Origin: Chamaea fasciata | Lineage: Eukaryota; Chordata; Aves; Passeriformes; Sylviidae | DNA: 64,000 nucleotides | Assembly: GCA_029207755.1 (NCBI GenBank) | Contig: JARCOQ010000026.1 | Location: forward strand, 1,237,001 to 1,301,000 | Direction of reading: 5' to 3' | Part shown: positions 25,733 to 38,033 of the stretch, in pieces | Layout of the letters: every line of letters begins with the position of its first letter | How positions within the stretch are numbered: the first letter of the stretch is position 1 | Notes under the pieces: generated by a model | The model's input: only the letters and a program-made list of their open reading frames with translations | Told to the model about the DNA's origin: nothing | The model's database searches: none | Translations under genes and position numbers: made by a program

Positions 25733-26075
25733 AACCACAGAATGACAAAATCGGGGAATCATTGAGGCTGAAAAACATCTCCAAGGTCATTGAGTCCAAC
25801 TTGTGCCCAATGCCCGCCTTGTCCCCAGCCCAGAGCTCTGAGTGCCACCTCCAGGAATCCCTGGGACACCTCCAGGGATGGGGATCCAAACCTCCCTGGG
25901 CAGCTCCAAGGCCTGAGCACCCTTTCCATGAGGAAATTCCTGCTGGAATTCCACCCTGAGCTTCCCCTGGCGCAGCCTGAGGCCGTTCCCTCTCCTCCTG
26001 TCCCTGTCCTCTGGGAGCAGATCCCAAATCCCCCCCCCCCGGCTGTCCCCTCCTGTCAGGGAACTGTGGAAATGT
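25733..26075 (-). mobile_element. CR1 LINE 3' fragment
   Basis: The segment starts with accacagaatgacaaaatcg and caaggtcattgagtccaac, then runs through blocks of the CR1 3' region (gaggaaattcctgctggaat, cgcagcctgaggccgttccc, tgtcctctgggagcagatcc). A C10 run sits near its right side. At about 340 bases it is one of the longer copies in the window. It is in minus orientation. Confidence 0.85.
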
Positions 26076-27798
26076 CAGGAGACAGTGACACAGCGGAGAG
26101 CTTCACCCAGACTCCCAGAGGGGTGTTTGTCACTTCCCCTGCCCGACTTCAGCAATTAGAACCAAAACAAGGGATTGCTCCATGTGCCATCAACCTTCTG
26201 CTCCTCAAAGCACGCAGGCTGTAATCAAACAGAGAGAAACAAGCAGCAATTACAGCATAAATATCTTAGTCACTGGCCCGATCAAAACAAAACCCAGGAA
26301 TTCTATCACCAAACACTGCAAGGAGAAGCAAGAAAGCTCCAGGAGCAGGTTGATGACACATCCGAGCTCTTTGGGACAGGGATTTTTGGGCTGGCCCAGC
26401 TCCACACAGGGGTCCTGTGTTACAGCAGCAATTAATTTCCCATTATGACACATTTCCTCTTTATCAGAGGTAATAGTTGCCAGTATTACAGCAAAATACT
26501 CAAAGGCAAGCCAGCAAATGTATCAATTCGTGATCTCCTTCCATGTTGCTTCAAAGAAAACATTCTGGGAACGGCATCAAGGAGGCAAAGCAGTTAAAAA
26601 GGGCAGAATTAAGGATGTGACGTCGAAGCACGTCCCCTACACATCAGAAATCCCGGCTGTGTGAGGCCAGGAGGAGCACCCGTGCAGGTGTGGAGAATTC
26701 CCAGTGCCCAGGCAAGGCAGGCCCTGCGGTGAGGGGCTTCTCCCTCCCCAGGATTTCACGGGGCGCTTCAGGAAGGCAAAGGCTGAGCGAGACACGTTCT
26801 CTTCCCTAAAGCACCTGCAGGGCACAGATGGGCACTCACACGCCTACAGCTGACTCCAAGCAACACACTGCAGGCAGTTTTCAGGCCAAGAAAACTGAGT
26901 TGAGTGAAATTGGGGTGGTCAGTGAGACAAAAATGAGCGGTGGATATTTGTGCCTGTCAGCACAAGCTCCCAGGATTTTCCTGAGGCTGACGGACTCCCA
27001 GGCTGAGGGAGCTGCAGCTTTTGTTGGCTCACAGGTGAGGCTCAGGCAGCGTGGCCTGAGCTGGGCAGTTATTTACTGCTTGGAGCTGTGGGCAGCTCTT
27101 CCCTTACTCATTTCCGTGCTCTGACACGCTGCTGATGGAAGCTGCTGTAAGCAGGTACAATGTTATCACCTCCCGCTGTTGTTTTAATGAAATTCTCGGG
27201 CTCTGCACTATGACCCAACCGAAGGCTTTAACAACAGGTGAATCTCAGGATCTGGGCTGTTGTAACCTCCCTCCTCCCCTTTGTTTACTGCAATCCCTCC
27301 GATTTTGGGATCTGTACCACCTTTGTTCCACCTGGGATTCATCAAGGGCCATTTGCATCCAGTGGGAGACTTCCCTGACCCCGGACTCACTCAGGAGCGG
27401 TGGGATCAAGATTAAACTCATTTGCATACATGTAAATTTTTTGCCATTTGCTGTGCAGAAAATATCCTGTCTCTGAGATACGGGAAAACAGGGTTCTGAC
27501 TCAGAATTGATGCTATCGTTGCTGTCAAGATTAGAGTCCGAATTGTGCAATCCAACTTAACTCCCAGTATCACTTGCTATGCAAAAGACAGTGTTTCACA
27601 CAGAGGTGTGGCCTTTCCAGTGATTGCAGCAAATCCACGCCACTGGCTGCCACTTGCCTCCAGTACAGTTGGAAAGCACAGCCAATTTTTCAGGTTTGAT
27701 CCTAAAAGAACCTGATTGTTCCTCGTGAGGTGCAGGGAGAACCGTGGGGGAATTAAGAGGATGAAGAGATTTCAAACGCCTGTCATGAAACTGTCCCT

Positions 27799-27879
27799 AA
27801 AAAAAAAAAAAAAAAAAAAAAGAAAAAGAAAAAACTGAAAAGGTGAAAGCACTTAAAAAAAAAAAAAAAAGAAAGAAAA
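27799..27879. repeat. Paired A-rich tracts
   Basis: A23 is followed by an A/G-rich stretch, then A16 about 35 bases further on. The flanks show no recognisable retroposon body. Confidence 0.85.
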
Positions 27880-30800
27880 AACCTTTTTTCCCACAGGAAA
27901 CTTCCATCACTCTTGTATTTTCCCTAAGGACATTTCTGTATCTGTCACCAGAAATTACTGCTGTCAGCGGGAATGCAGCAGCCCAAACCAGAGGGCTGGG
28001 CTTTGGTGGGCTGAAAAGGGATGTAAACCACAGCTGCTTTTAACCACCAACTCACCTTAGCTATAGTGAACACCTTGTTTATGCAATAAATCCGATTTTG
28101 TCTGCAGGAAAAATGATGTTGGAAGGGCAAAGGGAGCTGTTGTTTTCACAAGCAAATGCCTGATGCCTAATCAAGGCTGAGAGAGGCATTTCACTCACGT
28201 AGGGCTGAGCAAGTGCCAAAACACAGGTAGGAGAAAGGCATTTCACAGGGAAACAGCTGCAGGTGGATGCCAAAACATCCAGAAACTGCAAAACTCTCCC
28301 AGCAGAGCCCCTAAACTCGTGCCTTGCAATTTGAGTGGCAAAAGAACCAAGCCTAAAACAGACTTCCTCCATAAAGTGAAATAACACCCTAGAAAATTAC
28401 GCTCCAATAAAAAGCTAATGAAAAGGTCCACTGGGAACAGTTTTGCCCTACAGATAACTTGTCCCTCCCGATCCTAATGAATTCACTGGCAATTTTGACA
28501 AGCTTTTATTACAGTGGCACTCAACGCCCTGGAAATCTGGGTGCAAGTGGTGTTCAAAGAGATGGTCTTTGTCCCGAGGAACATGATGTAACCCTGCAAA
28601 AGGCACTGATGGACGGCGCTGATTATTCATTGTCTGCGCAGGGAATAAAAAGGGTTTATATGGAGCTAACGTATGGGTAAGTGTCAGTGTCATTAGCAGT
28701 AATTACAGTAAGTGCCTCTATGATCTTCCTCTGTTATATCTGAGGTGCAGGCTTCATTTCATAACTGCAGGTTTGGCTGCGAAAAAAATCCTCTTTCACA
28801 ACAGACAGCCCCTGGCTGCTCCGCTCCGGGCTCCAACTAAAGGGGAGCTGCAGCAATCTGTGCCACGTTTCTCTCCTCAGAGATGCCCGTGGAGGGTTTT
28901 TTACACGGAGAGATTTCATGCCAGAAATGTGGATTTCAAACCATCCAAGGGAAGGGGCAGCGGAAGGCCCCGACCTTCAGCTTTTCGTGCGGGTCCAACG
29001 CTCCTTCAGACAGGAGGAAAGGTTCCCTCTGCCTCGGCGGTTGTTGCTGGGTGAGGGCAGAAATGAGATGGAGCGGGCGTGGAGTGGGACAGGGAACGGG
29101 ATTTGCCCTGATGGAAGAGGATGGCTGGTGGGGCAGGAAGGAAAACCCAAGGGTTTGATCCGCGAGGAACACAAAACTCCCTCTGTCGTGTCTGAGCTTT
29201 TGTACTGATAAAAATACAGCGTTTAATGGCACTTAAGTAATGCTGCCTTGGGGGGCAATGCCTCGGTGTAAGGCATTCCCAAACGCTGTTCCCATGCTTT
29301 CCACGCAATTCTGCTTTGGGCTGGGCTGGAAACCAAGCCTGAAAGGGTCTTTCAGAGTTTTCCCAGCAGAACCACTTGGCAAAGGACAAAGCTGCTCTCC
29401 TGAGGCTGAAATAACTCCTCTGTCCCTGGCCACCCCCCCTGGATGTTCACCAGGCTGCACAGTGTGAACAAACATCAGCAGGTTCAAACTGCCACATTTC
29501 TGCACCGGGGCTCCGCAGAGCTCAGGGCACTGATCCAATGTTGTCTTTGTGTCTACAAACCCACCGCAAAAGAAATAGTTAAAGCGCCGAGACCTGATTT
29601 TTTTTTTTCTCCCCCCTTTCAAGAAAAGTTAGAACTGAAAATCTGAGGCCCCTTTAAAAACTCCCCCCTGGATTATTTTTGCAGGACAGGTGACGCTTTA
29701 GATTTCATTTCATTTTCTCAAGACGTGACACTTTGTTGGCTGGTGTAAGGGGAAGGTGTCTCCTGCCTTTCTAAAGATCTTCTCATGCATGAGCCTGGCA
29801 GGGAGCAGGCACAGCCCCTGCCCTGCCCACGAGAGAGCTCTGGAAGTGCTGTCAGGGGGAGAAAAGGCTTCCTAAGCAGGGCCCGCCAAGAAGAAACAGC
29901 AATCTCTGGGGTGAGGGCAGAGGGCTTGGCCCATTTGCTGTGAGATTCTGCGGGATTTGTGCCAAAAGCCGGGTGGGAGCAGCTGTGTCCTGTTCCTGTG
30001 CTCAGGATCTCAGTGGGAATGTCCAGGACAAGGCTGCCTGGTGCTTGGGCTCCTTCCCTTTTCCTCGTTCTCCACCTTCCCCCAGAGCTGGGAGGTGCCA
30101 GGAATGTCCTGGGCACCGCAGGCTGCCGTGGCCTGGGGACAGGACCCATCTGCAGAGGTGGCAGCAGTGCTGATGTTCCGGAGTCAGCTGGGATGGAGCT
30201 GTTCCTAAAGGACAGGGAGAGGAAATCCCTGCCTGCCCCATGGAAGAATGATCCCACTGCTGATTCTCGGGGATCAAGAGAATGATTCCATTTCAAATCT
30301 GACATTTCACACTTCCAGTTCAGCTCTGAGCTTGTGAAATGATTGAGGAAAGTGAAAATCAGCACCCAAAGAAGCAGAAATGGGTGCTCTTTCCCTCTCA
30401 GCCTTGGCAATGTCCCTGCTCCCAGTTAACTGAACTCTTGAGCAACTTTTTCTCTCTGACCATTCCCAAATCGGTTTCTTACAACATCAAAACTGATTTT
30501 CTTTCAACTTATCTGATAGAGTTAAAAGTAAACACCCTGGCAATGCCACTGCATCACAAGGGAGGCTTTGATCATCTGGGGCTGCCAACACACCTTGAAG
30601 TGTGTTAAACACATCTCACTTGGCTGATTGCATCTGCCTCTTCCCATTAAGTGTCCCTGCCAGGAGCCACCCTCGGGGAAAGGGCACCAAGGGGATAAAT
30701 GACCTGGGGTTGGGTTCCCGGGCACTCCTGGAGGTTTTCCCCAGGAGGAACTTGAGGACTTTGTGCTTAGCAAGTCGCCGAGCTCAGGTGAAAGTGCATT

Positions 30801-33257
30801 TCTGCATTTTGGAAAGAACAGACCCGTGCACTGAGGTTGTGCACAGAGGAACCTCCCAGCAGGAAAAAATCCCCTTTGGGTGCTCATGCAAACTCCAGGG
30901 ATGGGGTTCAGCTCCCTGGGGAGCAGCTCCATGTGGGGGATCCAGAATTCCACTGCAGTGTTGGGGATCCATCCCTTCCATCCCCTGCAAAGGCGCTCCC
31001 AGCTAAAAACAGCTCCAGCAGAGCCAGAGCACAGATTTCAGACTCAGCTTTGGAAGATTCAGATTAGGGGAGCAGATACGAGTGAGAGACACGCTGCTGA
31101 TGAAACGCTGACGCTTCATCTCAATCCCTGCGTCTCAGAAACCAACCTTTTGGTTAAAAAAAGAGCAGTAACCCATTTGCATCAGCGTTTTATTTCCTGA
31201 TAAGGGTTCAAGACTTCTCCCAGTTATCCTGGGCACCGAGAGCACCCCAGCCCTTGCCCTCTGGGAACGGGACATCCAGCCTTTGTGGGTTATCAAGGGT
31301 GCGGGAGGAAGAAGGGGAGAAGGAGGCTGGGGTGCCGTGCAGAGGATTCTCATTAATTTTGGACGGAGTTATAAAAAGTGAGCTTGAAAGTCTGTCCTAA
31401 AGAGGAGGATTCAGCTGATTGAGAACTCATCTGCCTCTATCTCTTGGCTAATCGTGAATGCGCTTCTGCTGTGTCACTTCAAAGGCCCAGCACAGCTGGG
31501 AGGGTTTTCATCAAAGCTCCTGCATGTCTGGGGGAGGTTTTCCCCCCCATGAATATACATCACTGGAGGCTCCTTTTCCCAGCTTTTCCCATGCCTCCCT
31601 CTGATTGATCCTCATTTCATTCAGATGAGCTCTTCCTCTCTGGATGGCTAAAGGGCAAGAGACAGCTCTCTCCAGAGCTTTCCCACTCAGCCTGGATGCC
31701 TCTCCGAAAGATTTTCCTCTCATCAGAGTGGGGGAAGGAGGGAGCTGTTCAGACAAGAGACTGAGCCTTTAAATTAAATTCTTGTCATCTGAGGGCTGGG
31801 CCTGATAGCAGCGGGGGTGGGAAGAGCATTCTCCCAGTATCAGGATTCTGCCCAGGTCCTGGGGTGGTGTAAATGTGCCACGCACTGATCTCAGCGGTGC
31901 TGTCATCAAAACTCTGAGCTCTCTGAGGTGCCAGGCAGCAGCCTGGCAACGGCAGCGGCCTCATGCCCTGTGTGCCTGCCCCGGGGACTACGTGGGCTCC
32001 CCAGGCTCAGAACTCTCGCTGGAATTGCTCAATTCCCCTCTTTTTTCAGTGGGGAAGGAGGGCCGGGCAGCTGGGAGGAATTCCAAGCACTCAGCCACCC
32101 TCAGCCAGGCTGGGATTTCACAAGAGCCCAGACCCTGGGTGCTCCCAGCACGTGCGGAGCGCCGGTGGAAATTCGGGCCCCCTCCGGATCTGGGATGGGA
32201 GCTCACCCCTCCTGGAAATTCTGGGCCCGGTGCCACTTGGTTACAGCACGTCTGTCTGCTGGCTGGGGGCCAGGCACAGCAGCCTCAGCCCAGCTCAGCC
32301 CTGCACCCTGTCACTGCTGCTCCCCGGGGCCGCAGTGACCCCAGCAGTGCCAGGGCAGGACACGCGTGTCCCCACGCCCTGCCAAGGCTGCCCCACAGCC
32401 ACGGGAACGTGATGATCCTTTATGAAAACCTCCCGGAGCTCCTGTGCAGTGGTGATGCCTTGTGACACCCAGAGGAGTGAGATGATGGGAGGTTGTCAGA
32501 GATTATCCCTGGCTGGTTGTCCAGTGAGATCTTTCCCCATTCCAGGGGAACCCTCAGCAGTCAGGGACCCTCTCTGGGGACAGAACTGCAGAGCCACAGG
32601 CCAGTGCCACACTGGTGTCCTCCCCTCAGCCCAGGGTCCCATCAACCCCACCCTGGACCTTTACCAGGAGGGTCAAACCAGGTCCCCAAGGGTATGTCAC
32701 CCTCCTGGGGACCCTTCCAGCACCAGAACCTCCTCCGGCACCTCTAAACCCTGTCCTGTTCCCTCCACAGCAAGGTCCTTGGAGAGGCATCCAAGGCTGG
32801 GTCACTTGTGGTGCTTTTTGGGATCAGGACCTTCCTTCCCCCAGCCAGTGATGGGATTTTCCCTCCCCAGTCCCAGGAGAGTTAATTGGACTGTGAATGG
32901 TTTATCACTTCTTTCACTGCCGTGTGTGGCTGGATTCACTTCGACACAAGCCCCTTTCTGAAACCCAAGTTGGCAACAATAAAAGGGAGAAGTCTTTAAT
33001 TAGTTACCTGGCTAATTAACTTTTACAGCACTGCATAGCTTTGGCATCCAAATACTGCAATGCAAAACATTGCAAACATTCAAAGACTTCCCACCCCACC
33101 AGGAAGCTGCTGCCACCGGTGGTTGCGGGGGAAAAGCATCTCCCAGGCCTGGCCTGGAAATCCTCCCTGGGCTCCCTGCACATCCTCCTGTGCAGGTAAC
33201 TCACCTGCTCCTGCTGGTGTTCGAGTTAAAGACAGAACATTCACGGCATCCCCATGG

Positions 33258-33740
33258 AACCATGGAATCCTCAAGGGGTGGAAAAGATCTTTGTCATCGA
33301 CCCAGCACTGCCACCGTGTCCCCAAGTGCCACATGCACAGGATTTCTGAACACTTCCAGGGATGGTGACTCCACCTCTTCCCTGGGCAGCCTGTTCCAAC
33401 GCTCTACACCCCTTTCACTGAAGAACTTTTCCTTCATATCTGATCTAAAACTCCCCTGTGCAACTTGAAGCCGTTCCCTCTTGTCCTGTCACTTATTCTG
33501 GGAGAAGAGACTGAAACCACCTCACTGCACCCTCCTGTCAGGGAGCTGTGGAGAGTGAGGTGGTCTCCCCTGAGCCTCCTTTTCTCCAGGCTGAGCCCTC
33601 CCAGCTCCCTCAGCCTCTTGTGGTGCTCCAGCCCTTTCCCAGCTCCGTTCCCTTCTCTGGACACTCCAGCTCCGTGCCACACTCCTCCTCCCCAGTGTGC
33701 GTGCCCTCACTTTGGTAGAATCCACGCAAGGCAAAGTTCA
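33258..33740 (-). mobile_element. CR1 LINE 3' fragment, longest copy in the window
   Basis: About 480 bases are present: accatggaatcctcaagg at the 3' tip, then gggcagcctgttccaacgct, ttgaagccgttccctcttgt, tcctgtcagggagctgtgga, tctccaggctgagccctccc and gtggtgctccagcccttt. These are typical of the last part of the avian CR1 second open frame and 3' UTR. It is in minus orientation. The coding part is broken by many changes and is not functional. Confidence 0.9.
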
Positions 33741-36439
33741 CCTCCTGCTTGTGATGGCCGCGCAGAGATCCCCGCTCCCTCCTGCCATGCAGGGCAGGGT
33801 TTCACAGTCAGGGCCAGCATTCCACACCCACCGTCCTGAGCCAGGGGAGAAACCCCTCACAGCGGGGTGACCGCAGATCCCCCGGCCAGGAGATGCCCCC
33901 AAGCCGTGGGGTGACCCCCGGGAGCTCAGCTTGGCTCAGGGAGCACAGGAGGCCGGTGTTAAGGCTCTCTCTGTTGGAACACGCAGGGTCTCCAGCAGGT
34001 TTCCCACGCGGCTGGGGGGGAGCGGGGGTTTCGGGAGGCTCGGTGCCCCGGGGCCCTTCCCGCGGGGCTGGAGCTGCTCCCTGTGGCCGAGCACGTGTTC
34101 CCCTGGCTGTGCTCCGCAGTTTCGCCGCGGCTGCGTGTCCAGGCAGGCTCCTGCCTGCTCCCAGTCCCGTGCAAAGGGAAGGGAAGGGACAGGTTTCAGG
34201 GAAAGGGAGAGAAGCAGCCTCAAACAGGTGATCAGCTGGAGCCCACTGGCTCATGGACGCATCGCAGGGAAAATCTGCCTGTGATCACGCCAGCATCCAA
34301 ACTTGTCTCCTCTGGACTTTAGTGAGACCTGTTTGACTGCTGTAGTTCATTGACCAGCGGTAGAAAAGGATTCTGCTCATCGGCAGAACTCAACCAGGAG
34401 CCCCCTTCGCCCTCTTCCTGTGCCAGTGCCTGTGGGATCTGGGAATCTGCTGAACTTCCAGAGGTGCTGCCTTTGCTCAAGAGTTGTGCCTTTAATGTTC
34501 CACAGACACCTCCAGGATTCCGTGTTTGCACACCTCACACTGCACCCAGAAAGCTGCAGGTCCCAGCCAAGGTAAACCGGAGCTGCAGCACAGGGAGCTG
34601 CTGCTGCCAAGGGTGCAGGGCCCTCCCAGCATCCCATAAATGTGGCCCAAATATCGTCCCACAAATCCTGACCTACAGGGCCCAGGGGTCCTGGCAGGAT
34701 TCCCTGTATCCTCCTCACCTTTAGGAACAGCCTCTTAAATGTACACACTCTTTAAATCATGGCCAGCTCCAGTTCCTTTGCACAGGCAAAGCCCTGAGTT
34801 CCTGTAAAAACCCTCCCCCAGAAGAAAAAATAAAGGAGATTAAATGATTCATAGCATTTGTATGGGGAACAAAATTTATGGGCTTGTTTTTGCTTTTGCT
34901 TTTCATTTTAAGTCTTTCAAGACTCAGTTTAAAAACAAATCAAGCCCATTCTCTTCCCTTCCTCCTGGTGACAGGTTGCTCAGATGCCTGTCTGGGTCAA
35001 GGGGACGCTGTTACATTTTGTTTTACCATCTGGCATCACCCAGCTCTGCAGACTTTTTAACCTTTTAATTCTCAGGAGCATTTCATCCTTTGCTAATCCC
35101 ATCCTTTTCCCGTGTTTGCGTTGTGAACCTTCCAGAATAATTCCCCTCAAATCCAACCATCAGCAGCCTGGGTGTCAGGGCTGGTCCTGAGCAGGAAGAG
35201 GAAAAAAATTCCCCTGCTGAGCCACAGAAGGTCAAGAGCCACATTCAAAGTCAGAACTAAGCCTCCAACCAAGATTTCCCAGAGGTAGAGAAGAAAGCTG
35301 AGGTTCCCTGAAGCCAGGCTGGGGCTGCTGGGGCTGCTGGAGGTGACAGTGTCACGCTGGCACTGGGATCTGTCTCCTCCTGCCAGGGCCAGGGCTGTTT
35401 CCATGCTCAGAGTTCCTGGATGGCTCTGATTGCTGCACAACTCATCCCACAGACCCACAGGAGCCCGGGGAAGGAAGGGAGAGCTGAGCAAAGTTGTCCT
35501 CTCAATGCAAGAAGCTTGGGACAGAGGAGAAAAACAGGGATCTTTTTTTTTGAAAATTTTCTGCTGTTCCCCGAAGTGTCGTTGAAAATCAGTGTGTTCT
35601 CCCCAAAATCACAAGAGAAAACTTTGGAACTGAGTGAGGTCTCACTTTCAGTCTCAGAATATGTCTTCTTGTATAGTTTGGGGGCCAAGGAATATGTTCT
35701 CCTGCTCATTCACCTGCTGCACCGATGGATCAGGGGTTTGGTTTCCCGTGGTGCCATCCATGGCAGGAATGCCCTGTTACAATTGTTAATCCGTTTGTTT
35801 CTCCCCGGCCTCAGTCTCCTCCCCAGCTCCCAGCTCCAGCACACACAGCTCTGCCAGAACAGCACAGGGAAGGAGCTGGTGCTGCCTGCTGCTTCCAAAG
35901 GTCTCACAAAAGCCAACCACAGCCCCAGCTGTGCCTTCCCCACACTGGATTTCCTGCAGCGCCCTTCCTCAGGGAGGGCAGGTGCCCGTTGGGCTGACTC
36001 AGGGGAAGGTTGCAGGGTTTGCCCTCCTGTGCTGAATCACCTGCAGGGAGGGAGGAGGGGGAAATGGGGAGTCCCCTGGGGGTCCTCGCAGAGTGAGGGG
36101 TGGGTGAGACACGGGCCATGGGATGACAGCCCCATCCCAAAGCGTTTCACGGCATCACCGCGTGACTCAGGATGGGAAGGAGCACAGTGGGGTCAGGCCA
36201 AAGCACATTGCACAGGATTGTGTCCAGCTGGCTCTTGGAGAAGGATATTTGAATATTTATGCTCCACAGGAGTAAACCAGTGAGAGAACACAGGCACAGC
36301 TGCATGATTTGCCCAAGGATGAAGGTTCTTATCAGTCTGCAGCTGCACCATCCCTGCCTGTATCCTAAAGGCATCACAAGGCTCCACAGCAGCTCCCAGA
36401 GCACTGATGGGTACTGATGTGTGCTCCTGCCACACACAG

Positions 36440-36800
36440 GTCACAATCCTGCCCCGGCAGCACCCGACCCGGCCCCTTCCTGGGCACCCCCAGCCAGGGA
36501 CAGAGGCTGGAGGGCCAGGGGAGCAGAACTCCGGGTGTGCTGTGTCTCCTGAGCCGTGAGAGGATGCTCCGGGAATCGCTCCGGGAATCACTCCAGGCCG
36601 CTGCTCAGCCGGAGCTTTAGCGGTTCCTCAAGTTTTCAGCGGGTTTGGCTGGAGGAAAGCGAAAGGAGAGTTTTGTCTGACAGGCAGCGACACCTCGTGG
36701 CATCGGCCACCCCGGCCCGGGTGGGGACAGCAGCACACCGGCCCCTCCCGGGACAGCGCAGGTCGGGCGGTTCTGCCGGAGCGGGTGTTCCACAGGACAC
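36440..36800. promoter_or_regulatory. CpG-rich block upstream of IFNLR1
   Basis: This G/C- and CpG-rich, repeat-free stretch lies 1.2-1.6 kb upstream of the IFNLR1 start codon. It ends in a gatgatg-type simple repeat at 36799-36828. It carries the ISRE-like element listed next. It could be a distal promoter or a 5' non-coding exon of IFNLR1; no signal-peptide exon is present in it. Confidence 0.35.
36654..36666 (+). promoter_or_regulatory. ISRE-like element
   Basis: The sequence ggaaagcgaaagg has two GAAA cores spaced as in interferon-stimulated response elements (GAAANNGAAA) and differs from the extended consensus only at its last base. It lies in the CpG-rich block about 1.4 kb upstream of the IFNLR1 start. 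Binding by IRF/ISGF3 factors is inferred from the motif only. Confidence 0.4.
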
Positions 36801-38033
36801 GATGATGACGGCGATGATGGTGATGATGCTAAGATTCACCTCTTGTGAATCTTCCTGAAAACCTCGGTCACCTCGGGGAGGAGCTGCCTGAGGGCTCTGA
36901 GCCAGAGCCCAGAGAGTGGCCCTGGAACTGAAGCACAGGAGCCCTGGGCTGGCTGTGGCTCTGCAGTTTGGGTGCTGAAGGGGGACAGACCCTCCGGACC
37001 CTTCACTTGGCTGTTTTCCTTACAAAGGATCGCAATTCTTTTCTTCACAAAAAAAGAGAAATTCCATAAAAATTAAATTAAGTTAAACAGAGGGAGCAAA
37101 ACAGCCACGGAAACAGAAACCTGTGGTAAGAAGAAATGGAGATTTTTTGGAGGAAAACGTGACTTTGTACCCAGAAGCTGGCACTCCCAAGGGTTGCCCA
37201 GGGCTGTCTGCTGGGCTGGGAGAGTTTTCCACCTGGGAAAGACCTGGGAAAACCCCTTTTGTCTGAGCTGCCGTAAGTGTCCTGTGTGGGAAATCCATCA
37301 ACCCGTTCGGGTTGCTGATGGCACAGGCCCGGGGCTGCCTGCGACGGGAAGGCAGCAGAGCCGAGGTGCCAAACAATGACTGATCCAGGGATTTCCCCCT
37401 TCTCCTGCGGCGGCACAGCCGCTCCAAGCACACACCTGGGCACCCTGAACTTGGCAGCGCGGCAGAGAAATCCAGGTCCTTTCATGAGCCCACACTGGGA
37501 GGGGGCAGATCCCTGTCCTATCTCTGCACTTTGTTACTAGGGGGAGCGATAAACTTTAATCCGTTTCAATGGGAATGATTCCCCCAGCTGTAAAGTGCAG
37601 TAATTCCCTAACTCCTGAATAAACGTTGTGATAACACAAACTAAGAGCAAGTCTTTGATCTCCTGTAAACACCAGGCTAGCAGAGCCTCACTGGTTTTGT
37701 TGTTGCTAGGTTATTAATAGCTCTCCCCTGCAATGAGACCTTATTTAAGTTCTATTAATATTTCACAGGCACGCAGGTAAGCACCAAAGGTCAGAGTTTT
37801 CCCCAGGTGTCTCAGGAGATGAGGCAGCTCTTCCCCTGTGCCAGGGCTCAGCTGAGCTGCGCTGAAGGGCGCAGCACAGCAACATTTCCTTTTCCTTTCC
37901 CCCCCAAACCCTCTCACACCTGCTCCTCTCCCAGTCACACGTGCAGGGCTGTACCAGGAAGCGAGGCAGGGCGCATGTGTGCGGCTCCTGAGCTCCTCAA
38001 TCCTCTGGAATTCACACAGGAAACACAAGGAGA

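Larger units (their letters stand above)
9451..38033. other. GRHL3-IFNLR1 intergenic region
   Basis: About 28.6 kb lie between the divergent GRHL3 and IFNLR1 genes. No open frame here resembles a known protein or has convincing exon structure on either strand; the longest frames fall in minisatellite or G/C-rich non-coding DNA. Besides the repeats listed separately, large parts (about 12.1-16.7, 17.2-18.8, 19.3-25.7, 26.1-33.2 and 33.8-38.0 kb) look like unique sequence in which I can identify nothing definite. Several AT/CpG-balanced blocks could hold enhancers of either gene. Confidence 0.6.

Noticed and set aside
35420..36283. 287-codon open frame on the plus strand upstream of IFNLR1
   Set aside because: No protein similarity, low-complexity composition, no signal peptide and no donor continuing into IFNLR1 exon 2.
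36563..36855. IFNLR1 exon 1 within the CpG-rich block (ATGs at 36563 and 36801)
   Set aside because: Neither frame gives a hydrophobic leader or a phase-1 donor. The exon at 38034-38139 has both and aligns with the human leader end LCLLQAAPG.
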